Assembly (NCBI GenBank): GCA_938005265.1
Contig: CALLOA010000074.1
Coordinates: 1 to 64,000 of the forward strand
DNA from: an uncultured Granulosicoccaceae bacterium
GTDB lineage: Bacteria; Pseudomonadota; Gammaproteobacteria; Granulosicoccales; Granulosicoccaceae
Direction: 5' to 3'
DNA: 64,000 bases
Every line of letters starts with the position of its first letter. Position 1 is the first letter of the stretch. Positions 6,986-15,068 of this stretch are shown piece after piece. Below the pieces are notes generated by a model, which did not search any database, had not been told where the DNA came from, and saw only the letters and a program-made list of their open reading frames with translations. A program made the translations under genes and the position numbers.

Positions 6986-7074
6986 TAACCAGCTTACATG
7001 CGAAACTTGACCGCTTCCTCCATTCGCTGTCGCTCCAGTCAGTCGCCGTCAAGTTCGCATGAAGCAGGCGTCAT
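6986..7074 (+). other. attC recombination site 10 (family A, altered right core)
   Basis: Family A arms (GCGAAACTTGACCG / GTCAAGTTCGC, unpaired A) are intact from TAACCAGC onward, but the right core reads GGCGTCATG in place of GGCGTTATG. The crossover triplet GTT has become GTC, so recombination may be impaired. Confidence 0.8.
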
Positions 7075-7149
7075 GTTACCGGGATGAGTTGTTTCATGTT
7101 GCGGGCTTTAAATTGCCACAAGCCGACCAGCATCTTTTAAAAAGTAAAA

Positions 7150-7524
7150 TTGTTGCGCAGACCATTGACGATTAAAAACAACGATTTGATTCAATCTGTA
7201 CTTATCGCCGTGATTTTAATCCTAGTACGGACCTTGGTAGTCCCAGATTTCAGGTTCGGAATAGTGAGTATTTTGGTCATATTAGTCCTAGCACCTGTTT
7301 GTTCTGCCTATGTGGGATATTTATGCGGCTTTTGGTGGGGAATCCTGGTTTTCATCGTATCTGAAATTGGTGGAATGGTTGCCTACGGTATGTCTGGTGG
7401 TTGGCCGTACATTACTGGTGAAATAGACGATCGACTTACCCAGCCAATCTTGATCGCTTCGTTTTTATCTGGCATATTCGTGCTTGTTTCGAGCTACCTT
7501 ATAATGAAATTGGTTAAGAGATGA
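7150..7524 (+). CDS. Hypothetical integral membrane cassette protein (124 aa)
   Basis: A very hydrophobic protein with about four membrane segments (residues 12-30, 36-54, 58-80 and 100-121), short loops and a lysine-ending C-terminus. No motif is recognised; the layout resembles small multi-pass proteins common in integron cassettes. The frame starts at TTG 7150; there is no strong ribosome site, so a slightly different start cannot be excluded. It is the only gene in the cassette between attC 10 and attC 11, and 64 bases separate its stop from the next attC. Confidence 0.55.
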   Translation: MLRRPLTIKNNDLIQSVLIAVILILVRTLVVPDFRFGIVSILVILVLAPVCSAYVGYLCGFWWGILVFIVSEIGGMVAYGMSGGWPYITGEIDDRLTQPILIASFLSGIFVLVSSYLIMKLVKR

Positions 7525-7588
7525 TCGTTGGCTTTGCACACATAGAGGCCCATTGAAGTTTTCATAACAGTATTCTAGCGGGGCGAAC

Positions 7589-7685
7589 ATAACCAGAGCC
7601 AGCAACGGCTGATTGACAGCGCCACCGAACCTGGCTGTTGCCAGAACCGGTGGCGCTGTCAATCAGCCGTTGTGGTAGGCGTTAG
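7589..7685 (+). other. attC recombination site 11 (family B, near-perfect stem)
   Basis: Inner arms 24 bases long, beginning CAACGGCTGATTGACAGCG, are perfectly complementary to the segment ending AATCAGCCGTTG. Only the family's single unpaired G (CCAGCAACGG against CCGTTGTGG) breaks the outer stem. Right core GGCGTTAGG. Confidence 0.9.
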
Positions 7686-7707
7686 GCTTCTAATTGATAT
7701 CCACGAT

Positions 7708-8292
7708 ATGACTACCATAGAGACACAACGCTTAATTCTTCGAAAGCCCAGTCCAAGTGATGTAGAACTTTTGACGTTATTCTATAACTCTGAGCGTTCC
7801 TCTATGGCTGGCGGAAATGTTAACTATGCCGAAAGTGTTACTCGAGCGTATGCCGTACTTGGTCATTGGACACACCGTGGGTATGGACTATTTGCGATAA
7901 CACTCAAAGGTTATGATGAAGCCATAGGAATGGCAGGCCCGTATTTTCCCCTTGGCCGCCCAGAAACCGAAGTTGGTTGGGTTTTATTCGACGGTGCTGA
8001 AGGTAATGGCTACGCCACAGAGGCTGCACTAGCAGCGGTAAAATTTACTCGCGAAACGTTGCAGTGGAAAGAGGTGGTTCACTACATTGATAAACACAAT
8101 ACCCGTTCAATTGCAGTAGCTGAGCGTTTAGGGGCATATCTTGATATAAATGCAATACAACCTAAGCCTGATAAACCTTGCCTCATTTACAGGCAACCTT
8201 CAGATGAAAAAGCCCAACAACGCTTGCAAGCGAAACATGACAGCTCTCTCCCTTCGCTACCGCTCCAGTCAGTCGCGGTCAAGTTCGCATGA
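7708..8292 (+). CDS. GNAT-family N-acetyltransferase
   Basis: A RimJ/RimL-type GNAT protein. It opens with TTIETQRLILRKPSPSDVE, and carries the acetyl-CoA loop EGNGYATEAALAAVKF (about residues 96-111) and a C-terminal HNTRSIAVAERLGA. Such enzymes transfer acetyl from acetyl-CoA to an amine; the substrate cannot be told. ATG 7708 is preferred to the upstream in-frame GTG at 7672, which would lie inside attC 11. The normal domain ends near residue 168 (CLIYRQ). The last 26 residues or so are encoded by attC 12, whose TGA (8290-8292) ends the gene, so the tail is a by-product of cassette joining or loss of the native stop. Confidence 0.85.
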   Translation: MTTIETQRLILRKPSPSDVELLTLFYNSERSSMAGGNVNYAESVTRAYAVLGHWTHRGYGLFAITLKGYDEAIGMAGPYFPLGRPETEVGWVLFDGAEGNGYATEAALAAVKFTRETLQWKEVVHYIDKHNTRSIAVAERLGAYLDINAIQPKPDKPCLIYRQPSDEKAQQRLQAKHDSSLPSLPLQSVAVKFA

Positions 8293-8304
8293 AGCAGGCG
8301 TTCA
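8211..8304 (+). other. attC recombination site 12 (family A, last site, altered cores)
   Basis: Arms GCGAAACATGACAGC / GGTCAAGTTCGC follow family A but the left core is CCCAACAA and the right core GGCGTTCATG carries an extra C. It is the last site of the array; no further attC is seen to its right. Confidence 0.75.
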
Positions 8305-8385
8305 TGCTGTAGAAAAACTAATAGACCACTAAAATAAGAGCATAAATCCACGCCATCGACAGTTATCCTGATGAGAATCCACTGA

Positions 8386-8631
8386 ATGGGCAACTTCAAA
8401 GACGATAATCTGGGTCAGCAAGTTTTGCTGAATGTCGATTTTCTTGAAGTGTTAGGTAGCGGTAGTTTTGAGTTTTCGTTGTATCGCTTACTTCAACGAG
8501 AAGAGCTGGTCAGTGATTTTGTCGCGCAGTATAAAAATACTCACAGTGGCCGCAAAGCCTATCCACCAGCAATGTTGCTGCGCTTGATTTTCTACGCCTA
8601 CTATCGTGGGATTGATCCTGCCCCCGTCTAA
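8386..8631 (+). pseudogene. IS transposase N-terminal fragment (IS1182/IS5-like)
   Basis: Residues 1-76 match the start of a DDE transposase of the DUF772-containing IS1182/IS5-like type, ending in SGRKAYPPAMLLRLIFYAYY RGI (about residues 53-76). At that point similarity stops and a TAA follows five codons later, so about four fifths of the transposase, including the catalytic residues, is missing. No terminal repeats were found. The fragment sits immediately beyond the last attC, at the border between the cassette array and chromosomal genes, and may mark the insertion or deletion that truncated the array. Confidence 0.7.
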
Positions 8632-8703
8632 CGGACTCATAACTAGTGAGATTGGAGTTTGTATACTTCGCAAAACACTCCCAATGGTCTGGTGGCCTGG
8701 TGT

Positions 8704-8739
8704 GAGATTCTATTTTGCCTGAGAGATTCTACTTTGCCG
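8704..8739. repeat. 19-bp-spaced duplication
   Basis: GAGATTCTATTTTGCC and GAGATTCTACTTTGCC lie 19 bases apart just before the 3' end of the MFS gene at 8749. Confidence 0.7.
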
Positions 8740-8748
8740 GCAGTTCGT

Positions 8749-9975
8749 TTATCGAGTACCTCCATTGCCATAGGCCGATCTATATAACACTGCAGCCAAC
8801 ACAATCAGTACAAACAGCGTACCTAATACCAGAGGGTATCCACCAACGCGCCACAATAGCGAACCGACCCACGGTGAGCAGCCGGCACCCATCAAATACA
8901 TAAAGGCCAATACACCGGATTTTGCCCCGAAAGTTTCCCCTCCCAGTAATTCTCTTGCGATTACCGGCCTGATAATACTCAGGATGCCGTAACCGCCACC
9001 AAAAAAGAGTACAAAGGCAAATAGCATCCATGGCTGCCAACGCGCGAGAATCAGGCATACTATGGATGTAGCCATCGCGACAAAAACCAGTAACACGGTT
9101 GCGTGATTGGAGATACGCTCGCCCAACCAGGCAATGAGGATTCTGCCACTGACCTGCATCGGGCCTATGAGTGACACCGCGGTTACGGCGATACCAGCGG
9201 CCATACCTCGTTCGTCCAGTATCGGTAGCAGATGATTCAGGACGGTTCCGTGCACAACAGCCGCTAGGGCAAAACCGCTGCCGAGTAGCCAGAACATGGG
9301 GCGCTTCAGGAAGTGGGTGGTTATCGAATCTTGGGCGCCTTTTGTTTTGTTCAGTGCTGAGCTGTGGTGTTCTTCAGGTGGATCGATATTCGGGACTTCG
9401 GGTTTTTCGAATTGCTGTTCAAGTCTTCTTGCGCCCACCCACAGTAGTGGTGCGGCCATCGTGATCACTACAGAGGCAAAGACCAGAACCGTGACTTGCC
9501 AGCTAAATCGATTACTCAGGATATGTGCCGCTGGAAATGACAGGCTGCTGGCAAAGCCCGCGATCAGAGTGACAGCGGTGATCGAACGCTTTGCATTTGC
9601 ACCTTTTACACGGGTGATCAGAGCAAAGCAGGGTTCGTACAGGCAGCCGGCCAGCATCATGCCATTGATAATCCAAAGGGTGTAGAACTGGCCGAGCGTT
9701 TGAACGGTTGACAGTAAGGCAATGCAAACACCGGCCAGAACTGTTGATGCGCCCATAACCAGTGGCCCCTGACCACGGTCGATCAAACGGCCGGTAAGCG
9801 GTGATGCCATAGCCATCGAGAACGTCGCCAGCATCAGGGCCAGTGTAATATCAGCTCGGCTCCAATCAAGGTCAGCTTCCCAGTGCAGCAACAGCGCCGG
9901 AAACACGTAGTAGGCGCCGGCCCACACCAGCGTCTGCCCAAGCGCCAGCAACAGAATCACTGGATTGATCTTCAT
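8749..9975 (-). CDS. MFS transporter (408 aa)
   Basis: A complete major-facilitator protein with twelve predicted membrane segments and a hydrophilic central loop (about residues 188-225, rich in E, P and H) between the two six-helix halves. The loop-2 motif GRLIDRGQGP (about 62-71) and the second-half GRILIAWLGERI (about 276-287) fit the MFS A-like signatures. It belongs to the OFA/MCT-like group often seen with organic-acid uptake, but the substrate is not evident. It is the first chromosomal gene right of the integron array and is divergent from the carbonic anhydrase, sharing a 114-base promoter gap. Confidence 0.85.
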   Translation of the reverse strand: MKINPVILLLALGQTLVWAGAYYVFPALLLHWEADLDWSRADITLALMLATFSMAMASPLTGRLIDRGQGPLVMGASTVLAGVCIALLSTVQTLGQFYTLWIINGMMLAGCLYEPCFALITRVKGANAKRSITAVTLIAGFASSLSFPAAHILSNRFSWQVTVLVFASVVITMAAPLLWVGARRLEQQFEKPEVPNIDPPEEHHSSALNKTKGAQDSITTHFLKRPMFWLLGSGFALAAVVHGTVLNHLLPILDERGMAAGIAVTAVSLIGPMQVSGRILIAWLGERISNHATVLLVFVAMATSIVCLILARWQPWMLFAFVLFFGGGYGILSIIRPVIARELLGGETFGAKSGVLAFMYLMGAGCSPWVGSLLWRVGGYPLVLGTLFVLIVLAAVLYRSAYGNGGTR

Positions 9976-10089
9976 TGTGTTAGTGGCTGGTGCTCCGGTA
10001 ACTGTACTGGTCAGAGTAGGATACTTGGCGTTCGATACTTGTTAGAATAACCGCTTAGTCCTATTTAGCCCAATAATTCATTAGCAACG

Positions 10090-10737
10090 ATGATTCCCGC
10101 GGAAGAAGCCCTCACCAGACTGGTTGACGGAAACAAACGATTTGTCGCAGGCGTTCAAAATTTTGATGCAACGGCCAGTTCAGCAAAAAGAGCAGAGCTG
10201 CTGGAAGGTCAGGAGCCGATGGCCATTATTTTAGGGTGCTCGGATTCACGGGTGCCACTGGAGCTGGTGTTTGACCAGGGTCTTGGCGATTTATTCGTCG
10301 TTCGTGTGGCGGGTAATGTAGTCGGGCCTACCCAATTGGAGAGTATAGAATTTTCAGCTTCAGCGCATGGAGCGAAGCTGGTTGTTGTGTTGGGGCACAG
10401 CAACTGTGCTGCGGTTGCTGCCACGGTTGCAGAGCTGGGCAAACCTGAAGAAGAGTGCTCAAAAAATATGCGTGCGATTATCGGGCGTATCCGTCCGGCG
10501 CTTGAAAAGCTCTATGAAACGAAATTCAAGGATCAACCTGAAGAGATGCACAAACATGCTGTGCGGGAAAATGTACGTGCCTGTGTTGATCACTTGCGCA
10601 ATGGCTCCAGCATTCTTGCGGATCTCGCCAATAATCAGGGCTTGATGATAATAGGGGCTGAGTACTCACTGGAAACCGGTATGGTGGAATTTTTTGAAGG
10701 TGTACCGGCATCCTTACGATCAATTGTCGAAAACTAG
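10090..10737 (+). CDS. Beta-class carbonic anhydrase
   Basis: Converts CO2 and water to bicarbonate. Of normal length (215 aa) and with all zinc ligands and the catalytic dyad: C50, D52 and R54 in GCSDSRVP, then H103 and C106 in GHSNCAA. The segment GDLFVVRVAGNV (about 66-77) is also canonical. There is no signal peptide, so the enzyme is cytoplasmic. ATG 10090 is the start. It is followed after 64 bases by an unrelated epimerase gene, and is divergent from an MFS transporter. Confidence 0.95.
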   Translation: MIPAEEALTRLVDGNKRFVAGVQNFDATASSAKRAELLEGQEPMAIILGCSDSRVPLELVFDQGLGDLFVVRVAGNVVGPTQLESIEFSASAHGAKLVVVLGHSNCAAVAATVAELGKPEEECSKNMRAIIGRIRPALEKLYETKFKDQPEEMHKHAVRENVRACVDHLRNGSSILADLANNQGLMIIGAEYSLETGMVEFFEGVPASLRSIVEN

Positions 10738-10801
10738 TCATTGTCCACCCTGATCGGATCAGCAACATCAGATTAGCTAAATACCATCGGAGAAGGTTTT
10801 T

Positions 10802-11788
10802 ATGTCGCTTGCAAAATCAGAAGAAAAATTTCTGCTTACTGGCAGTATGGGCTGTATTGGTGCTTGGGTTTTGCGGCAACTGATTGATGAGGGTGTCAGT
10901 GTTGTTGCAACGGATTTATCAACAGACCCGGTACGTCCCCGCCTATTGCTGTCGGAAGAAGAGTTGGACACCGTCAGCTGGCAACAATTGGATGTCACTG
11001 ATGCGGAAGCGGTAAAGCGTGTCGCGGCTGAAAATGGTGTCAACCGCATAGTGCATCTTGCTGGTATGCAAATCCCTTTTTGTCGAGCCAATCCGTCGTT
11101 AGGGGCCGCGGTTAATGTCCAGGGTACGGTCAATATTTTCGAGGCTGCACGGGCCGAGAAAATAAACGGTCTGGCCTATGCAAGCTCGGCAGCAGCGTTC
11201 GGGCCGCCCGAGTTATATTCTCAAACACCCATTCCCGATGATGCGCCGTTACTGAGCACCACACTCTATGGTGTGTACAAGGCTGCCAATGAAAGCACAG
11301 CCCGTATTTATTGGGATGATTGGCAATTGGGTACCGTGGGGCTGCGCCCCTACAATGTGTATGGTGTCTGCCGTGATCAGGGCCTGACATCCGATGTCGC
11401 CAAAGCTATTCTTGCGACCGCTGCAGGGCGGCCGTTTAATATTCGTTACAACGGCCCAATCACTCTGCAGCATGCAAAAGATGTAGCGGCCATATTCATC
11501 GGATGTGCCAGGGCTGAACATCAAGGGGCAATAGTCGGTAACTTGCGTAATGATGTAACTGATATCGAGAGCTTTATTGATGTACTCAAGCAGGTTGAAC
11601 CTGCGGCTGATGTTACTTGTGAAAAAAATCTTCTGCCTTTCCCGGCCGACTATGATGACAGTAATCTGCGGGGCATACTGGGTACGGTGCCGCACACACC
11701 TCTGGCGACCGCCATCGCGGAAGATCTGGCATTGTACAAAAGCCTGATTGAACGCAATGCAATCGATCTGGCCCAACTTGATCAGTAG
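10802..11788 (+). CDS. NAD-dependent epimerase/dehydratase family protein
   Basis: An extended short-chain dehydrogenase of 328 residues. The nucleotide-binding motif TGSMGCIG occupies residues 13-20, the catalytic Tyr-Lys pair is Y156/K160 (YGVYK) with S128-S129 upstream, and the C-terminal half forms the substrate cap. Relatives act on nucleotide sugars or sugar acids (uronate dehydrogenase-like), so a sugar substrate is likely but not provable here. Good ribosome site (GGAGAAGG) before ATG 10802. The following SDR gene, same strand, is 112 bases away. Confidence 0.85.
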   Translation: MSLAKSEEKFLLTGSMGCIGAWVLRQLIDEGVSVVATDLSTDPVRPRLLLSEEELDTVSWQQLDVTDAEAVKRVAAENGVNRIVHLAGMQIPFCRANPSLGAAVNVQGTVNIFEAARAEKINGLAYASSAAAFGPPELYSQTPIPDDAPLLSTTLYGVYKAANESTARIYWDDWQLGTVGLRPYNVYGVCRDQGLTSDVAKAILATAAGRPFNIRYNGPITLQHAKDVAAIFIGCARAEHQGAIVGNLRNDVTDIESFIDVLKQVEPAADVTCEKNLLPFPADYDDSNLRGILGTVPHTPLATAIAEDLALYKSLIERNAIDLAQLDQ

Positions 11789-11900
11789 CCTGACCTTGGT
11801 TGGCACACCTGCTGTCATTGCTCTGTGTCTCATCGCAGTCAGTCTTTAAGAACCAGCATGCCTTTTTAAGGGACTTTGGTGCTGTACTATGAGATTTTGA

Positions 11901-12716
11901 ATGAGACTACAAGACAGAACCGTGATTGTAACGGGTGGTGCCAGCGGCATAGGTGCTGCGACGGCGCGTCGCTTTGCCAGTGCAGGGGCGAACGTGGTAG
12001 TTGCGGATCTGCAGATCAGCGCGGCCAATACTGTGGCCGGTGAAATCGGTGGAATAGCATTGCCCTGTGACGTCACCAAAGAAGAAGACATCATTGCTTT
12101 GGTTAAAGCAACCGAGGCGCACTTTGGCCCGGTGGAACTGTTTTGTTCCAATGCCGGTGTTTTTCTCGGTGAACCCGAACATGCTGCATCGTCGAGCAAT
12201 GAAGAGTGGAATCTGTGTTGGAATGTTCATGTAATGTCTCACGTTTACGCAGCACGAGCAGTGTTGCCCGGTATGATTTCACGTGGTGAAGGTTATCTTT
12301 TACAAATGTCGTCAGCGGCAGGATTGCTCAGCCAAATCGGTGGTGCAGCGTATTCAGCTACTAAAAGTGCTGCGGTTGGTTTCGCTGAATCATTAGCAAT
12401 AAGCCATAGGGATGATGGTATTAAGGTCTCAGTTATTTGCCCTCAGTATGTGTCAACACCGATGCTGGGTTACGCAAAGGGCGAGAACGCCATCGATGTG
12501 CCCGGTGTCTTGACAGTGGATGAAGTCGCTGAAACTGTTCTGCAGGGAGTCGAAGAGGAAAGATTTTTGATACTCCCACATCCCGATGTCACACAGCATA
12601 TTCAATTCAAAGCCGCTGATCACGACAAGTGGCTGAGTGCCATGCGTAAACTACGACAGAAAATTATAACCAAAATTGGCTCTACAGACCCTGTCGATAT
12701 GCATAAATTGTTTTAG
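11901..12716 (+). CDS. SDR family oxidoreductase
   Basis: A classical short-chain dehydrogenase (271 aa). TGGASGIG at residues 11-18 binds the NAD(P) cofactor, NAG at 84-86 and the S138/Y151/K155 triad are present. D36 after the second strand favours NAD(H) over NADP(H). The substrate is unknown. It follows an epimerase-family gene on the same strand and converges with the small membrane protein gene at 12743, with only 26 bases between the stops. Confidence 0.9.
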   Translation: MRLQDRTVIVTGGASGIGAATARRFASAGANVVVADLQISAANTVAGEIGGIALPCDVTKEEDIIALVKATEAHFGPVELFCSNAGVFLGEPEHAASSSNEEWNLCWNVHVMSHVYAARAVLPGMISRGEGYLLQMSSAAGLLSQIGGAAYSATKSAAVGFAESLAISHRDDGIKVSVICPQYVSTPMLGYAKGENAIDVPGVLTVDEVAETVLQGVEEERFLILPHPDVTQHIQFKAADHDKWLSAMRKLRQKIITKIGSTDPVDMHKLF

Positions 12717-12742
12717 TTGCACGCAGATTACATTGGCCATTA

Positions 12743-13330
12743 TTATGCGGCACTCTGTCTGATTGTTTGAAGAGTGGTGCGTCGACATCTGCGTTCGCTT
12801 ACCGGGTGAATAGATCCTGTTTTGCCCTTCTTAACAAACTTGCCTGCACCAAAGAATCTGGCCCTATCAATGAAGCAGCCTACACGGACGATTTTACTTG
12901 CTCCGCCACTTTGTGCTTGTTGATACGCCATATGTACATTCAATTGTCTGACAAAAACCTGGCGCTGTTGCAACCTGTTCAAACGCTGGTTGTTAATTAT
13001 GTAGTGATCGGTATCGTCAATTTGTGAATATTCACGGGATATCTGCACACCTGATTTTGGCAACTTATTTTGTGATAGGTAAATTCTTAGAAAACCGGTT
13101 ATTGAAATGATTATCCATGCAACCTGGATAAGCATGGAAGCCATGTTGAACTGATTTAGTAAACTGATAAGTACCAGTAGCGCTGCCAGAAAATTAAGTG
13201 ATACGTAAGTAACACCTTGACCGTCTATTTTGCCTATTTGCAGTAATGCATAGGCAAGCATATATACGATGAAGCCTAAGATACCTACGATATGGAATAG
13301 CAAGGCCTGATTAGCTTCAATGTCTGGCAC
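12743..13330 (-). CDS. Small membrane protein, CBU_0592-like domain with long tail
   Basis: The first 90 residues contain three membrane helices (about 11-31, 41-60, 66-86) with the pattern HIVGILGFIVYMLAYALLQIG and SLNFLAALLVLISL, which fits the uncharacterised CBU_0592-like family. That family is normally about 80-100 residues. Here 105 more residues follow, basic and arginine-rich with no hydrophobic pattern, which look unlike a designed domain. The native stop may have been lost by a frameshift or substitution, with translation running on to the convergent SDR gene. The membrane part is well supported, the tail is doubtful. Confidence 0.6.
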   Translation of the reverse strand: MPDIEANQALLFHIVGILGFIVYMLAYALLQIGKIDGQGVTYVSLNFLAALLVLISLLNQFNMASMLIQVAWIIISITGFLRIYLSQNKLPKSGVQISREYSQIDDTDHYIINNQRLNRLQQRQVFVRQLNVHMAYQQAQSGGASKIVRVGCFIDRARFFGAGKFVKKGKTGSIHPVSERRCRRTTLQTIRQSAA

Positions 13331-13381
13331 AACCTAACTCCTTCGCCTTGCTCTCTATCCACTACTAGGTGGCTAGATTCC

Positions 13382-13408
13382 CCAATGGTACCAATGGTAC
13401 CAATGGTA
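13382..13408. repeat. Tandem repeat, 9 bp x 3
   Basis: CCAATGGTA is repeated three times without interruption, 52 bases upstream of the membrane protein gene's start. Confidence 0.95.
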
Positions 13409-13561
13409 GCTAGTGTAACGATCGATTCAGAAATTCGCTATAGTGACTAGACTAATGTTTAGTTGTTTGGTCGGCGGTGAATAGCGGGAAGTTTCGTTCT
13501 TTGGTACCGCGTGATCTTGCAACTTGAACAAGACTCTTATAAGCAAAACACTAGTAGGCTT

Positions 13562-14791
13562 TTAGGTAATTTCCCGGATTGAATTATCTCTTGCCAGTAG
13601 TTTTCGCGATACGAATGTCATCGCACAGGCACAGAGCAGGGCGTAGGCACCCATAAAGCGTAGTTGCACATCGTAGCTAACGCTGGCATCAAGAAATTTA
13701 CCGGTAATACCGGGGCCCAGTGCCGACGCCAGTACCATCATGGCAACTGCCAATGCACGAATGTTAGCCAGATGCTTTGTGCCGTAAACCTCGGGCCACA
13801 GGGCACCAAATAAACTACTGGATATGCCATAAGATGTTCCCAGCAACGCCATAAAAACCAACAGGCTCGCCGGGGATGAAAAAAATGACATAAAAATGCA
13901 ACCAATCCCCAGCGGTACGAGAAAAAATGGCAAGAGATTACGAGCGCTGAATCGGTCCACCAGCCAACCGGAAATCATTGTCCAGGTAATTGTCATGACT
14001 GACAATAATAAAAAGGAGCTTGCAGCCCATTCACGTGTCCAGCCCTTGTATTCACTGATATGTACCAGATGAAAAAAGTGAGACGTACCTATAAATGCTG
14101 GAGCCAGTATACCCAGGCAGAGTATCCAGAATGCCGGGTCAGCAAGGACTTCAGCGCGGGTCCAGTGACGGGTGGCTGACAATACCTTTCTTTCAGTGGC
14201 TGTAGGTTTGCGGTCTTCACGTAGAAGTAAAAACGCACAGGGTATTGCCAATAACAGAAACAGGCTGGAGTATTGCCACAGTGTCTCCCAAGCGATGGTG
14301 ACTACAGCAATTGCCACCAGGCTGGGCAGTAATCCTTCACCGATTTGATACCCCATGGAGGTGGTTGAGACGGCCCGCCCGCGCTCACCGACATACCATT
14401 TTCCCATGGCAGTCATGGCGGTATGCGTCATCATCCCCTGGCCGAACAAGCGTAGACCAAATAATACCAGGACCAGACCGGTGATATTGTCGACGTAGCT
14501 CATCGAGAAGCTGAACAACATCAGTCCGGCAAAGACTGTCACGGCTACATGTACAACCCTGTATTTATCAAGAACTTTGCCGACGAAAATCAGCGTAGTC
14601 GCACTGGCAAGCGTTGCGATCATATAGAGCGTGCCAAATTCGCCATGGCTGAGATCAAATTTTTCCCGGATTTGCCCCGAGTAAAGCGAAATATAGAAAG
14701 TCTGACCAAAGCTTGAGCAAAAGGTCAGCAACAATCCACCAAAGAGCCAGCGCATATTCTGGCTAAAAAAATACAAATATCCGGTTTGCAA
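13562..14791 (-). CDS. MFS transporter (409 aa)
   Basis: A complete twelve-helix major-facilitator protein. Loop 2 reads GKVLDKYRVVHV (about residues 71-82), loop 8 GWLVDRFSARNL (about 276-287); TWREW-type soluble loop sequences are absent. Best described as a monocarboxylate/OFA-like MFS member of unknown substrate. The first 12 residues (MQTGYLYFFSQN) may be excess, since the internal ATG at 14755 (MRWLFGGLLL) is also a reasonable start. It faces the HPPD remnant across a 270-base gap. Confidence 0.8.
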   Translation of the reverse strand: MQTGYLYFFSQNMRWLFGGLLLTFCSSFGQTFYISLYSGQIREKFDLSHGEFGTLYMIATLASATTLIFVGKVLDKYRVVHVAVTVFAGLMLFSFSMSYVDNITGLVLVLFGLRLFGQGMMTHTAMTAMGKWYVGERGRAVSTTSMGYQIGEGLLPSLVAIAVVTIAWETLWQYSSLFLLLAIPCAFLLLREDRKPTATERKVLSATRHWTRAEVLADPAFWILCLGILAPAFIGTSHFFHLVHISEYKGWTREWAASSFLLLSVMTITWTMISGWLVDRFSARNLLPFFLVPLGIGCIFMSFFSSPASLLVFMALLGTSYGISSSLFGALWPEVYGTKHLANIRALAVAMMVLASALGPGITGKFLDASVSYDVQLRFMGAYALLCACAMTFVSRKLLARDNSIREIT

Positions 14792-15068
14792 TTGCTGGAT
14801 TGATTCCGCGTGAAGAAAAAATGATTCGGGGGCAGGGAAGTAGTCTTAATAAAGGATAGACCGATTGCCAGCGTCTTGCCTGTACTATAACACTTGTTGG
14901 TGGCGCAACCGATGCGTACCGCGTATTTGTAGGTAAACACCTTTTTCAGAACAGGAAATTATCTATGAGACCCTTCCCGCATTCTAGCGCCAGATCTGTC
15001 ATCAGTGACAGTATCTGGCTGGCACTCTGCCTACGGCGCGGAATTCGATTGGACGGGCGAGTCTGTCC

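Noticed and set aside
1-8304. REP/BIME-type repeats or a CRISPR array in the first 8 kb
   Set aside because: The palindromes have attC core ends (TAAC, GCGTTA/GCGTTAG), alternate with genes and are single-orientation, which is an integron feature.
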